Source: Syncephalis fuscata (taxonomy: Eukaryota; Zoopagomycota; Zoopagomycetes; Zoopagales; Piptocephalidaceae). From it: a stretch of 64,000 bases of DNA. Of this stretch, positions 37,440-52,814 are shown one piece after another. Made by a program: the position numbers and the translations under genes. Each line of letters starts with the position of its first letter. The stretch's first letter is position 1. The notes under the pieces are model-generated. The model was given only the letters and a program-made list of their open reading frames with translations. It was not told the origin of the DNA and ran no database searches. The stretch is taken from the NCBI GenBank assembly GCA_025786725.1, contig JAHLTZ010000015.1:248001-312000 (forward strand), written 5' to 3'.

Positions 37440-39390
37440 TTAAAATGTATGTTATAGATTCACAATGCCACGTTAAATAAAATTTAATACTTAACGTAAC
37501 GTAATCTGAAGTCAAAATGGCAATAAAAAGATCAAAAAATAAAAATAAAAATATTTGTTATTGTTGTTGATTAATATTTATTAACATTTATTGACATCAC
37601 ATTAATTTACTTGTACTTATAGATTCTGTAATAGTATTTATTAGCTAATGGTTTACTATTAACACGGTGTACTATTACTATCTCTAGTAGCCCCTGATAA
37701 ACTATTTATATCTCTAGACGCAGCAACAGAAGCAGAAGCAGCAGCAGAAGAGGTATCAACAACAATAGCAACCCTTTCAAACTGCAACCAATATCTGCGC
37801 TGATAGATAGTGTTTAACCAATAGATTAGCAGCAAGGATGAACGGAATAATAGCTCTATTAGGTGATTTATTCACAATTGATGCTTTACACCAATGACAG
37901 ATCTCATGTCTGTAACTAGAAAGCAACATTTTCTTTCTTTACTTTTATCGGTTTATTTGTTTTTCTACTATTGCGGCCCTTACCGTAATCTGGCCACTCT
38001 ATTGCATTTTAGTGTGGTATACGTTTATTTATCCTTAAAGCGTTCTACTACTACTACTGCTGCTACTATTATTGCTACTACTATTGCTACTACTATTGCT
38101 ACTAACAAGATTCACATCGTCATATTACACACGTGGTGTGTATTCATTCTCCTCGCTTTCTTTATTTGGTCTCTATTGACTATCTATTCAATAGAGTGTG
38201 TTGTTATTGGTAGTAGAACGTGTGGTATCTATACTCGTGTGGTCTCGCCCCTCTCTCTCTTCTACTCAATTGTTGGTCAATAGCGTCAGTATAGCGGCAG
38301 TTGCGTGGTTGTGATTGCCGTAGTGGTCATAGACATTTCTGCTTTTCTATAGCATATATTTTAAACAACACCACGCGCACACACACCCACACATACATAC
38401 ATACACCGGTCCACACACACGCGCATACACCCGATTGCAGTTTATCGGACCTGGTCAAGTCACGACTGCTGGCTGTCGTACTGTTCTCCACATATTCGTA
38501 TATCCACGCACTTACACACCACGCTATTTGCCAAGTCTTAGTATTAAACGAGTTATTTGGTTTGAATAAGCTAACGGGGCCAGAGTGCAGGTAAGCTTAT
38601 GCGCAAGACCAGCTTATGGTCATTACTCTGGTATTGCGCTAACCTTGTTAAAACGCATATCTATGAACTATACCCGTGTATTACTTGCCAATACGACTGT
38701 CATCTCGACTTTTACTGTTACAATTTACCTAATTCTTTTGTTCGACTTTTAAAAGTTACCACTTTTATTGTACAAGTCAAAAATATTTGTGTAAACATTG
38801 ACTTGTTCATCACACACACACACCACAAATTACACTCACTCGCCCACTCACTCATTCGGTATTGCTTATTCACGCACTTCTCCTTGAACACAGACGACCA
38901 AAGCGCTATTGCTCACTGTCCTGCCCATACCTTCTTTCCTCCTTTTCTACCACACCAATAACATCGTCTCCGCCGTCATCCCCATACAAATAGGCCACAC
39001 ATCGCTATAAGCGGCGCGCTTCCTTTGTGTATAGCGTAGTGTCTGGGTTGATGAGTTGCGGGACTGAATCTTATTAGTTTCTTCCTTCACTACACTTCAT
39101 CTTACTATCGGTCTCAATTCACTAACTGGTCAACACCATACGAGCACTATTATAACACCACACGCCCACACCGTGTCATCGTTATTTGTCGGTCTGTCTT
39201 TCTTTCTTTCTTTCATTCTCAATTCTGCTCGTTCCCTCTTTCAACTCGTCTCCTTTCCTTTCTGCCGTGCTCCTTACACACGCATACTGCTCGTTTAAAC
39301 CTTTCTTTCTCCTTTAACAACAACACTACTTGATAGGCCCTTATTCCTACCAAGTTTGTGTGGGTTAGACGGATCGTTTGATACGGCGAT

Positions 39391-39411
39391 AGCAGCAGCA
39401 GCAGCAGCAGC
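39391..39411. repeat. (AGC)7 triplet repeat
   Basis: Perfect AGC run about 190 nt upstream of the VPS9 start, probably in the transcribed leader. Confidence 0.85.
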
Positions 39412-39498
39412 AATAGCAGCCACAGCGGTAATAACAATAATAATACCACTCTAGCAACGACTACGACTATTTACCGATAACTGCACCACCACCGCCAT

Positions 39499-39500
<2 letters not shown>

Positions 39501-39533
<33 letters not shown>
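39501..39533. repeat. (CTA)11 triplet repeat
   Basis: Perfect CTA run about 70 nt upstream of the VPS9 start codon. It lies in an open Thr-coding frame continuous with VPS9 but has no in-frame ATG. Confidence 0.85.
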
Positions 39534-39601
39534 TCACTACCATCACTACTACCGGCAACGACGACGATATTTACACAAACAACGGGTCACATCCTTTGCT
39601 G

Positions 39602-42305
39602 ATGATCGGTATCACTGAAGAAACAGTCATGGCACAGCCTATAAAATCATCTCTATTGGATGAGACGTTAACGACTACAGTGGCCGCAACAAGACCATCA
39701 CCCCGTCAACAGCCAAATACTGCACAAGGCAATGGCGGCAATGGCCATGCTGTACCGGCAATTACCGTTAATAATGACCATCGACCCGAATCGCCGTCGA
39801 CAAGTAGTTTAAATCGGCCCATATCGCTTAAATCAACGGGGAGAACAGCGTCACGTCCTACTGCTTTACAACTGCATTCAACATCTACACTATTAAGTGA
39901 AGGCGGTAATATTCAGGATGGCATTAATCAATCAGGTAAGTTATGTTGGACTATATGCGGTGTGGTAGCATGAATGCCAATCTTCTTTTGCTCATTTGCG
40001 TTATGGTGACCTTGTCGCTTAACAGCTTCTCCGCCCGGCACGCCGCGACTAACGGTTGCGACGACAAAGGCCGATGATGCGGGCGGTGATCGTACACCGA
40101 AGGCGAGTGCGCGGCAGCATATTGGTGCCAGCCCCAACGGCAGCATCATTAATAGTAAAGGTACTATAAGCAATCATGGTGTGTTATCGCCTTCATCGTC
40201 CCCTTCGTTACCCTCTTCTACCCTCGCTACCTCGTTATTATCTAATACATCGGCTAATACTAAACAAGATGATACGTTAGTGTCAGCCGATGGCGAGCAA
40301 AGTGCCAAAAAGGACGAAAAGCCAAAGTTTGATTATCGAAAGTTTTTGGAACAAATGCGACATCGTAGTTCTGCACCTATTACTCGATATTTAAAAAGGT
40401 ACGATGCTTATTAATGATTGTAGGTGTTGTAATGCTAAATGAGTTGTACTAGCTTTTTACGAGAGTTCCATAAAAAGGCATGGACAGTTAATGAACAAGT
40501 TCGGATTATTCATGACTTTCTCGAAGTAAGTGTTATAGTATACAATGGCAACTATGATATTAAGGATAAACTACATCTAGTTTATTGAAAACAAAATGCT
40601 TGAATGTGATCAATGGCGTAATTCATCTGAAATAGAATTGACAATGCACGTGAAGGCATGGAAAAACTTGTTATGAATCGATTATTTGGCGAGTAAGTAA
40701 TTGGTTTATTATTAACAATAATAGGAATGATAATGGTAATTTATTAATATTAATCTATTATATTTATAATAGAATTTTCTGTTCTTCAACTACCGATGAT
40801 GCTGAACGAGATGAAATTATTCATCAAAAGATTCAAATATTCCGTTGGATTGAAGAACGGCACTTGGATATTCCAATAAGTCCACATAACGCGTCCTATT
40901 TTGAGTTTGCACAAAAAGGTTAGTATAATAATATATGTATATATATTAGAATAGTAATTAATACAATAATATGCTGTCTATTATAGAATTGCTTAAGATG
41001 AATAATTACCGAGCACCGCGTGACAAACTTATTTGTATTCTCAATTGTTGCATTGTTATCTTTAGTAAGTGGAATAATAGCCCATTTAAATATGAATTAT
41101 ACTAACGATTATAAAGGCTTACTTCGCCGTATGGAGGGAGAATCGGCGGGTGCCGATATTTTCTTACCTATTCTCATTTATGTAGTTATTAAAGCCAATC
41201 CAGAACAATTGGTATCCAATGTGCAGTAAGTCATAACTGCAGTATTATTAATTAGTGGTCTATTCTGCTAGATATTTAATTAATCATCCTATTTATTCTA
41301 TTAGATATATTTCACGTTTCCGACATCCATCTCGATTGGAATCGGAAGCTGGCTATTATTTAACCAATCTAGTAAGCGATTAATATAAATCGTATATAGC
41401 AATATATACTAACACCATCATCTTGTTATAGCTAAGTGTCATTTCGTTTTTAGAACGATTGGATGCAAGTCTATTATCAATTACCAAAGAAGAGTTTGAT
41501 AGGTAAGTAATAAACATAAATACTGATATCAGCATATTAATATCTATTTATATGATGTAGCCATATCAGCCGTACGCTAGAGGAAATGGCACGAGAAAAA
41601 CCAGATGTGAGCTCACCGCCTGTGCGTTCTCCCATTAATTACGAAAATGTAACGCCTCCTATGACGCCTTCTTCTTCTTCGCGCGGCCCATCTCGGCGGC
41701 CTTCTTTGTCTGGCTCACCTGGTACATTATCGGGTACATCTACGCCATTACGCTCCAATAACTATAGTCTTTTCTCCAGGAGCGCCAATATAGCCCATCG
41801 AGTAGTGCGCCGTATCGATCAATTTTTAGAATCAAACGATCATGATGACACGGCATCTACCACGTCTACCGCGGCTCTATTTACCGGTGCTGCATCCCCG
41901 CCCAGTACAATCTCTACCACCACCACGGCCTGGTCGCCCACTGCCTCGCAACGTGGAATGAGTGGCAATAGCAGCAATAACGGCGGCAATACCATGGCCA
42001 ATGTCCCTTTAGGAGTCCGCCGGGCCCGTACGATGTCGATTGATTCCAGTACCTCATTATTTACCCTATCCGACGCCCAATCCATCCGAACACGCAGCAC
42101 CATCTCACGCAGCAAAGACTATTGCGTAGCATTTAATACATTGCGCGACATGTTCCCGAATGTCGATGTCGATGTCTGTGAAGTTGTTCTACAGGCCAAT
42201 CGTGGACATCTTCCACCGGCCATCGAAGCATTGCTAGAAATATCCAATAGCATTGCTAGTGAACACGATGAGCCATATGAAGATGAAGATGAAACTGGCC
42301 ATTAA
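39602..42305 (+). CDS. VPS9: Rab5-family GDP/GTP exchange factor Vps9
   Basis: Activates Vps21/Rab5 GTPases on early endosomes. The start is the first in-frame ATG (MIGITEETVMAQ). A disordered Ser/Pro-rich N-terminus precedes the helical bundle (FDYRKFLEQMRHRSSAPI) and the VPS9 domain: KLICILNCCIVIF, then LLRRMEGESAGADIFLPILI, VVIKANPEQLVSNVQYISRF and SRLESEAGYYLTNL. The DxFLP and YYxTN signatures are intact. The C-terminal CUE domain (FNTLRDMFPNVDVDVCEVVL, MFP motif, near 42130-42230) binds ubiquitin, as in yeast Vps9. One T is missing near 40637 (FDNAREGMEKL reading). The intron at 41065-41116 is 52 nt, with branch site TACTAAC and an AAAG acceptor. At least nine exons. Confidence 0.93.
41065..41116 (+). 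other. 52-nt intron with TACTAAC branch site
   Basis: Donor GTAAGT, branch sequence TACTAAC at 41099-41105, acceptor AAAG only ten nt later. Removing it joins IVIFS to LLRRMEG, the conserved VPS9-domain order. It is the clearest example of intron anatomy here. Confidence 0.85.
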
Positions 42306-42572
42306 GAATAACCGCACTTATGCTATACACGTACACAAAACGTATATAGGTTAAGTGTACGTGTACGTGTGTTTGTGTTTGTGTTGTGTGTTTGTGTGTA
42401 TAGGCTACTACAGTATATTCTCTTTTATTTTCTTACTTTATTACTTCTTTCTATTGTTGTTGTTGTTGTTGTTTACAGATTCCGTGAAGCGATCATTACT
42501 TTTGTTCTTTTAATTTAGTGGTATCTGATTCAATTAATTGTGTTTCTTGTTTGTTTTTGAGTGATTGCCAAC

Positions 42573-43724
42573 ATGTCCCACACGTCATCGCCTTCTTTGT
42601 TGCCTTTTAATAGCCGTACAAACACAGAATCGGTTGTCTCTTCGTCAGCATCTCCTCTTCTTTCTCATGGTTCCTTGTCGTTTCATTCAGAATATACAAT
42701 GTTAAAAAGTCCACCCCATGATAATAATGAGACTACCACTGACCATAGTAGATCGTTGTCAGATCCTGTGGGACCTGTATTGCCCACATGGAATACGTTA
42801 AATAGCCTGCTTCTATTACAAGCTATTTATCATTATGGTGACGATCGGTGGCCAACAGTGTCTCGTGTATTGCGACAACACCGTCTAGTTACACATCCTG
42901 AAGGATTGACACCCAAGGTAATTAAATAGAGAATTTATTGATCAGTTTTGTATATATGAATATTATATGAATATTATATGGCTATTCTTGTATTTTTATT
43001 AATATTAATATTATAATAAATATTATTATAGAATTGTGAAAAGCAATATAAACAATTGATTACTGAACTTGAAGAAGAACGGTAAGTAGGGTATATATAT
43101 ATATTTTATTTATATATCTATATCTATATCTATATCTATATCTATATCTATATATATCTATTAGTAAGAGTCGTCCGGATGAATTGCCAAGTACCAGTGG
43201 TGCACGCGGTAAGATCATTATACTATATTGAATAGAACAAGGGGCGATATTAGTATACATATACTGACCCATCAACGTTATATAGATATGCCTGCAGTAA
43301 TGAAACTAGCGGGTAGATTCCATGCTTTAAGAGTAGAAGAATTAAAGCGATGTATTAAAGAAGATGAAGATCGTATTCGGTAAGATATTTATATTTGTAT
43401 ATAGTATACAACTCAATAAATAATAAATAGTACACTGGTTGAAGAAATCCATCAAATACGTACTGGTCAATGGGATGAACATTTATTAAAGAATTCAGAC
43501 AAAGTATTAGCTGCTATTGCTACTACTACAAGTAATACAAGTAATACAATCAAGTCTACAGGAACAACAGATGATATGGAAGTTGATGAGACAACAATAG
43601 AGATTTAGTATCTACAAATAATGATAACCAAAAGATGTCAACACAAGAGGATAGAGATAAAGATAGGATAGTGGAAAAGGTGATTATTATATACAATATC
43701 TTTTATTAACTAGATAACTAAATA

Positions 43725-43755
<31 letters not shown>

Positions 43756-45105
43756 CAACAACAACAAAGTCAACTGATATGAATGTAGTATCTACTCAAG
43801 ATGAACCATCTACAGGAATGTCATTACGAGATAGACGAGATTCTATAAGCAAGCATACATCGACTATGGATAGTCAATCATTAAATATGCCATCTGACAT
43901 GGATATTGATCAAATATCAAGTAAAAGTCCTGATTCAACTCTTGAATTAACTGATGTGGCACCGGCACCAATGATAACACGATCACATAGTGCTCGTAGT
44001 ACGGAGAGTAACCAGGAACCGGTGTTGGTCAGTCAACTTTATTCTGACAATACCGCAATGATGGATGTTAAACCGATCTCTGACGATAAAAGTATGAAAT
44101 CAGCGGATACAACGATGAATACAATTGATATCGATACAAAATCATCTATAAAGAAGAGACCAGGACCAGTAGAAGCGAATAACGAAATGAGAAATATTAA
44201 GCGAGAATCAATGGAACCGGTCATTAATGAATTATCCCATCCATGTAAGTAGTAAATGTACTTAAATAGACTGATCTAATAACTACTTGTTAATTAGTAC
44301 GCTCTGCATCACCAACTGCAGAAATGGATATCAATGCATCTATGCTAGGTAATATAGTTGTATATTTATACAGATAATATAACATTGTATTGATTAATAT
44401 ATTTATATTGTTTATAGAAATAGAAACAGGCACAGAATCAGAACGTGATCCAAGTCATTGGAGTAAAGCATCATCACCGGCTACTCGACCAGAACTATCG
44501 ACAGAAGAAGAAATTGAACGATTAAAGACATGGCGTAAATTAGTACTAATGATATGGCGTGACTTGGCCAATCATCGATATGCCTCGGTATTTGCCCAAC
44601 CTATTCGACGTCAACAAGCACCAGGTTATTACGATATTGTACGACGACCTATGGATCTAAATACTGTGCGTAAACGGATTCGGGATAATGTAGGTTTATT
44701 TAACATTTATGCAAGTGGAAACTAAATGCAAGTATATAGAAAATCAACACGACTGATGAATTCCATCACGATATGTTATTAATATTCCAGAATGCCTTAA
44801 TGTACAATCCTGTAGGCAGTGAAATCTATCAAATGGCTCTAGAAATGATGGAAGAAGTAGATCGAGCCATTGTGGCCTTTAGACAAACTGAATCATCTGC
44901 CTGGCAAGCAGGACATCGTCGACGTAAAAGTAGTGTGAATATTGATCATATTCCATTATCAGTAAAGTCAAGATCATCTTCACCGCCTCTTCATTCATCT
45001 CATCATGTTATGAGTGGTGCCAATACTACCAATTCATCTTCATCACCACAACCACAACCACCATCAACGACTACAACAATAACAACAACAACAACAACAA
45101 CTTGA
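42573..45105 (+). CDS. BRD8-like bromodomain protein (NuA4/TIP60 type)
   Basis: Chromatin reader likely belonging to the NuA4 histone acetyltransferase complex. The N-terminus has a BRD8-type SANT-like module: TWNTLNSLLLLQAIYHYGDD, RWPTVSRVLR, then NCEKQYKQLITELEEER. A long Ser/Asp-rich linker follows (43600-44230). A single bromodomain spans about 44520-44900: WRDLANHRYASVFAQPI, YYDIVRRPMDLNTVRKRI, then FQNALMYNPVGSEIYQMA. The acetyl-lysine-contacting Asn in MYN and the ZA-loop region are kept. The tail is Ser/Thr/Pro-rich and ends in a Thr run. About eight introns, including one with a (TATATC)n tract. In metazoa BRD8 is a TIP60 subunit, and S. pombe has a counterpart; S. cerevisiae lacks a clear one. 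A frame break near 43605 is possible. Confidence 0.84.
43113..43150. repeat. (TATATC)n in a BRD8-like intron
   Basis: About six tandem TATATC hexamers, flanked by TATATA, in an intron of the bromodomain gene. Confidence 0.85.
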
Positions 45106-45150
45106 TGATCGTGAATGACATCATTATATTAATAATAAAATGTGTATTTT

Positions 45151-46312
45151 TTATAATTCATCATGATCATCATCAAATGTTTGTGTCTTTTTATCCTCGT
45201 TATCTGTTGTCGTCGTATTCTTGACAATACCGAAATAAACACCATTCTAAATATTAATTAGTAAAGTATATATATATATATATAACCATAACGATATATA
45301 TAATCTACTTACTTCAGTTTGCCATAATGTATTTGTATTTTGATCACCTACTGCTGATACTTCCATTTGACCACGAATTGGTGAACCGTAGATGTAATCC
45401 GATGAAGCCGATAAATAAGTAGAAGTATCGACATGTCGTAGATAAACAGGCAATTCTCTTGTCCATACATCGTTGTCATCTACCTTGGCTAGTAATAATT
45501 TGCCATCAGGAAGATCAGATGCACATTCAACCTGCCAATGGTCACCTAATTTAAATAAATAAATAAATAAATAGAAATTAATTAATTAATTAATTAATTA
45601 TTATTATTATAATAACATTGTTAATGTATATATGGTATATTTAGTATAACCACACTTTTTCTTTTCCACTTACCAACATCATTATCGGCAAATCCACTTA
45701 CTTCTTGTTGTCCAGAAAGCGGTGAAGTAAAGGTATGACTGTGTAGATGTTTACCGGTCATATAATGCATAAGACGAATAGTTTGACCACATTGTACTGG
45801 TTGTCTATTAGTTACATAGTATAATTAGATTGATATGACATGTAAAGCTGTTGTTGTTGTTGTTGTTGTTATTTAATCTATTAACAGAATAATAAACTGA
45901 CCCTCGTGTACAAGTAGCATCCAATGCTGGTTTTACTAGCCAGAAACAATCCTGGTCCGATTCAGTCTCTAGTGCGGTAACAATTTGTTGTCCACTTCCT
46001 TGTCCCTGTCCTATAATAATAGCCATAACCATAATAACCCTTTTTATGAATAAACTATATTACACCTATAACTTTCTACGTACCGTATTTTGCTTCTTGT
46101 GAATGTAATTGATACCGTGTTGCTCGATGAACAAGTCGAATAGTACTGCCACAGGTTACCGCTTCAAAACCTATTAGATGATGAGTATCGTTCTTATAAC
46201 GAACGTACTACTTACCAGGTTCCAGTGTAAAGTCGCTAGCTATAGCCGTATAATATGGCAAAACTATAGCCATAACGGCCAAACCCGCCTTTAATAATAG
46301 TGGATTCAGCAT
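45151..46312 (-). CDS. SDF2-like ER luminal MIR-domain protein with HDEL
   Basis: Secretory-pathway protein of about 230-250 residues. Start MLNPLLLKAGLAVMAIVLPY (46312) is a signal peptide, cleaved perhaps after TAIA or AIAS. MIR repeats follow: AVTCGSTIRLVHRATRYQLH, then GSGQQIVTALETESDQDCFW, QPVQCGQTIRLMHYMTGKHL with HSHTF, and DHWQVEC. The tail is acidic and ends DDDHDEL, an ER-retrieval signal of the fungal/plant type. About five exons; an intron near 45540-45670 contains AAAT and AATT repeats. SDF2 family proteins bind Hsp40/BiP-type chaperones and in animals relate to O-mannosylation quality control. Its presence in the same window as a PMT is fitting, but not a functional cluster. The stop is just 45 nt from the convergent BRD8-like stop. 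Confidence 0.9.
45552..45600. repeat. AAAT and AATT tetranucleotide tracts in SDF2-like intron
   Basis: Adjacent (AAAT)n and (TTAA)n runs inside an intron. Confidence 0.8.
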
Positions 46313-46841
46313 AACACAGAATGTTGTAGCAAGAAGAGGAAATGTAAAACAAGGTACTAGAAAGAAATGACTAACTCGTCGAAGTTGATCGTGGTGGGAA
46401 ATAGTGAAGACGTGGGTATAGTGTGACTATAACTCATACTCTAAATGATTTGTTTAATACTATTATTAGTAAAATGCTTAATATAAACAGTTATTAATAT
46501 CTGTTAATAGTAATAACAATAATAAACAGTTATTAATCCATATCAGATGAAAATGTTCATGTGTTCATACGACTATTTCTTTAATTATCCACTCACGCAC
46601 TCTATCATTTGGCTTATTGCTGCTCTCCTTCTATTACCTACTGCTTACTGCTATCACTACTAAATATACGTATATTTGCAGACTATTCTACTGGTGTAGC
46701 GGTCATAGACATTGCTACAAACTTGTTGTTCCATAACCAACCAACCATCACTCTACTTTAAGCTACAGCAAAGGAGTCGTACTCATTCTCTACTCGGTTA
46801 TTGTTGTTACTTTACAAGGCAACTCACTGCTACGTCAAGCG
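46313..46841. promoter_or_regulatory. Divergent promoter between SDF2-like and KDM4 genes
   Basis: 529 nt separate the two start codons, so both promoters must be here or overlap. No specific motif recognised; the call rests on gene orientation. Confidence 0.45.
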
Positions 46842-50163
<3,322 letters not shown>

Positions 50164-52814
50164 TATGAAGCGTTGACTGGTATATCTATTTCTATCTATT
50201 AGATACTATTAATTTTATATATTCATCTATCTATCTATATATTGTTTGTTTGTTTGTTTGTTTGTTTGTTTGCATATTGTTGTTGATTTAATTGCGATAA
50301 TTATTATTATAATCTTTATTACTACAACTATTACTACAAATGTTTATTAATTGTTTAATTATTTATCTTTATTATTTTTCTAATGTATATATATATAGCA
50401 TTCTGCAAATATCGGCTTATCTTGCTCATTGAATCAATATGTAAAAGTCATTGGTTTTATTATAATTTGATGTAATTTGGTGGTCAATTGACTAGATTTA
50501 CTACGATTTGTTTTATTAAATACAAAACTGGTTGATTAGCTACACTAGTCATTAAAAATATAATACTTTGAATATGCTATAGCAGTAACAACAATATGTA
50601 TTCGCATTATTACAATATAATTTATTTATCTATTAATTATACTATAATAATAAACAATTATATATATATTATTATATATACTAATATATAGCATATAAAT
50701 AAATTACAATAATGATATTATTTAATATCAAAAACTACTTATTATTATAGAATATATTGTCAGTAAATAGTGAATATTTTATTGTAAATAACATAGAAAT
50801 ATTATTTGTAATATTATTAACGCATCGGATATTGAAAGCAATGCGGACTGGCTTATCTCCGCCTAATTAAGCGGAATTGGCATAATGCCGCCTCAGCAAA
50901 TTACACCCTCTCAGTAGTAAAAACTGGTAACGGTATATTATTCAAAATAAGTTATGACCTACTAGCTTACACAAAGCATGAGTAGGCATAGAAAGAACAT
51001 AGCAAGTTTTAAAGCAAGGCCAATAGTAATATGAATTCATGCCAGATGTTAACTGTGGCGCTGTTAGCAAAGCAGGACACATAATAGTGATCACCTGATG
51101 GGTTGGCTGTTAGTAATAATATGTAAAGTACAATTGTAATGAATAGGACTAAACCGACAAAACCATCCATCAATAATACTAGTTTATTATGGCTTACCAA
51201 CATTTATTATAGTGTGATTTAAAATAACAACGAGTCGTTAACTTGGATCAGCCCATTGTTTATGCAACAAAAGGCCAGATTAAACCTAGACCAAGTGCAT
51301 TTGATTGTTGCGAGGCCTTAATGACTTGGTTCCAGCACCAAGGTTATTGTAAATAGTCATTAATAATGTCTTACAGTAATTAAATATATAGTAAAACATA
51401 TGTTAATTATTACCGGTTATTAAATACAGATCATTTAAAAGAGCGTTGCAATTATTGTCGACACCGCTATCTAAGATCCATCATTTATTTTCTATCTCAA
51501 ATTATGTTTACGCTTTTATCACACCCACTCCTCGTATAATTACCCCTTTTTTCTCTTTCTTTCTTTCACTTTTACGTCTCTTCCTTGCTTACTACCGACT
51601 TGGTTGCCGACAACGTCCTCCTTGTTTTCAGCGTGTCGCGTCTGCTATTGTTCTTTCTCTGCGTTGTCTATTGCTAGCTGACTGCGTTTTAGTTGTTGTT
51701 GTCATACTTGCCAAAGATTCATTGTGCGTACATTCGCCTATTCTTTGGCGCTATAGTATCTAAGATCGTAGCTGTCTTGCGAATACTATTGCTGTGGTCG
51801 CAGTAGTTATCATTATTGCTACACTACGCTTTAGTCTTTATACTTTCTTGTGACACTTTGTATCAAAGTATACGATATACGTCAAACACCTTTTCATCTT
51901 GTTGTGTGGTGCCTTTCTACTACAACGTTAAAGCCCTATTTTTAGTCCGAGTCTGCCATCCAATGCTATTTGTCTGGCATATCTGCCTTACTCCGCTGTC
52001 GTTTGTCAACTCTCCTCGCCTCGTTAACAGCGGCGCGGGTCAACCACGATTGCTACTTTGCTACCGCTCTGCTGTCTGTGCTGAGTCCTTTGGTGGTATT
52101 TGCTTTGGTTAATTCTGTGTGTATTGCTTATAAAGCGCTGTGCACACATCATAAAACAAAAAGGTAAGGTGTTAAAACGGCGGTTATCAATCTATATCTT
52201 TTTTAGTACAATTTGCTACACTATTGCTTAGCGATTGCAACCACGGTAATATGTGTTTATTGTTTTGGGAACGTTGTTTTAATAACTTGGTATGGGTCTA
52301 CATTCTCACATGAAACAACATCCATGTACATCGTGTTTATCAAACGAAACGAATATACCTCGTGTAACATTAAATCGTCTGTGGGTATCGTCTCTACATT
52401 AAAAAAAGTATTAATACAAGGCGCAACTAGTCCATAATAAGCGATGTTTTATCCACGACCATCTCCTACTTCATGACACGTTTCGACTAATATTGTGTTA
52501 CCACAATTATTTATACTGACCATTTGATGATTGCTTTAGATTCATTGATATTCATTGAACAATTGTGTGCCTCTGTGTCCTGTGTTACTGCGTGTGTGTC
52601 GAATCAAGTCCACCAATAGCAACAACAACACCTTAACGGTAATCTATAAAAGCCACCAGCACCATAAAAATAGCCATAGAACACTACAGCGCAAGTCTTT
52701 TAAAATTTAAAGATATCCATCGCTTTTACTTTTACCATACTTGACATCTCTCATTTAAGCTGCATCTATTTTTAACCTTTATCATTTCTTTTTATATTCA
52801 TACAACTATTCAGT
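50164..52814. other. Long AT-rich intergenic region with a small hairpin island
   Basis: About 2.65 kb between KDM4 and the PRL gene. 50165-50820 is almost pure A/T with a (TTTG)n run at 50243-50272. 50821-51000 is locally GC-richer and holds two adjacent perfect palindromes. 51440-52700 is pyrimidine-rich on the plus strand, as expected for a 5' leader. A minus-strand 64-codon hydrophobic frame (51009-51203) and the phrase ASQQSNALGLGLIWPF (near 51260-51320, minus) look protein-like but I cannot assign them. Confidence 0.5.
50858..50889. other. Two adjacent small inverted repeats
   Basis: TCCGC-CTAATTAA-GCGGA at 50858-50875 and GGCAT-A-ATGCC at 50879-50889, in sequence much richer in G/C than its flanks. 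Could be an RNA hairpin, a protein-binding site or a relic of a small element. Purely descriptive. Confidence 0.4.

Larger units (their letters stand above)
37440..39601. other. Long intergenic/5' leader region with triplet repeats
   Basis: Divergent spacer of about 2.2 kb between TRM6 and VPS9. It is unusually pyrimidine-rich on the plus strand from 38900 on, as expected for a long VPS9 5' leader. Open frames here are low-complexity. It holds the (AGC)7 and (CTA)11 tracts listed separately. Confidence 0.55.

Noticed and set aside
37894-38283. 129-codon plus-strand frame with hydrophobic runs
   Set aside because: Driven by CTA/TTA and pyrimidine-rich sequence upstream of VPS9; no recognisable domain.
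51446-52437. Series of short plus-strand frames
   Set aside because: Cys/Leu-rich translations of a pyrimidine-rich leader; no homologous pattern and no consistent splice phases.
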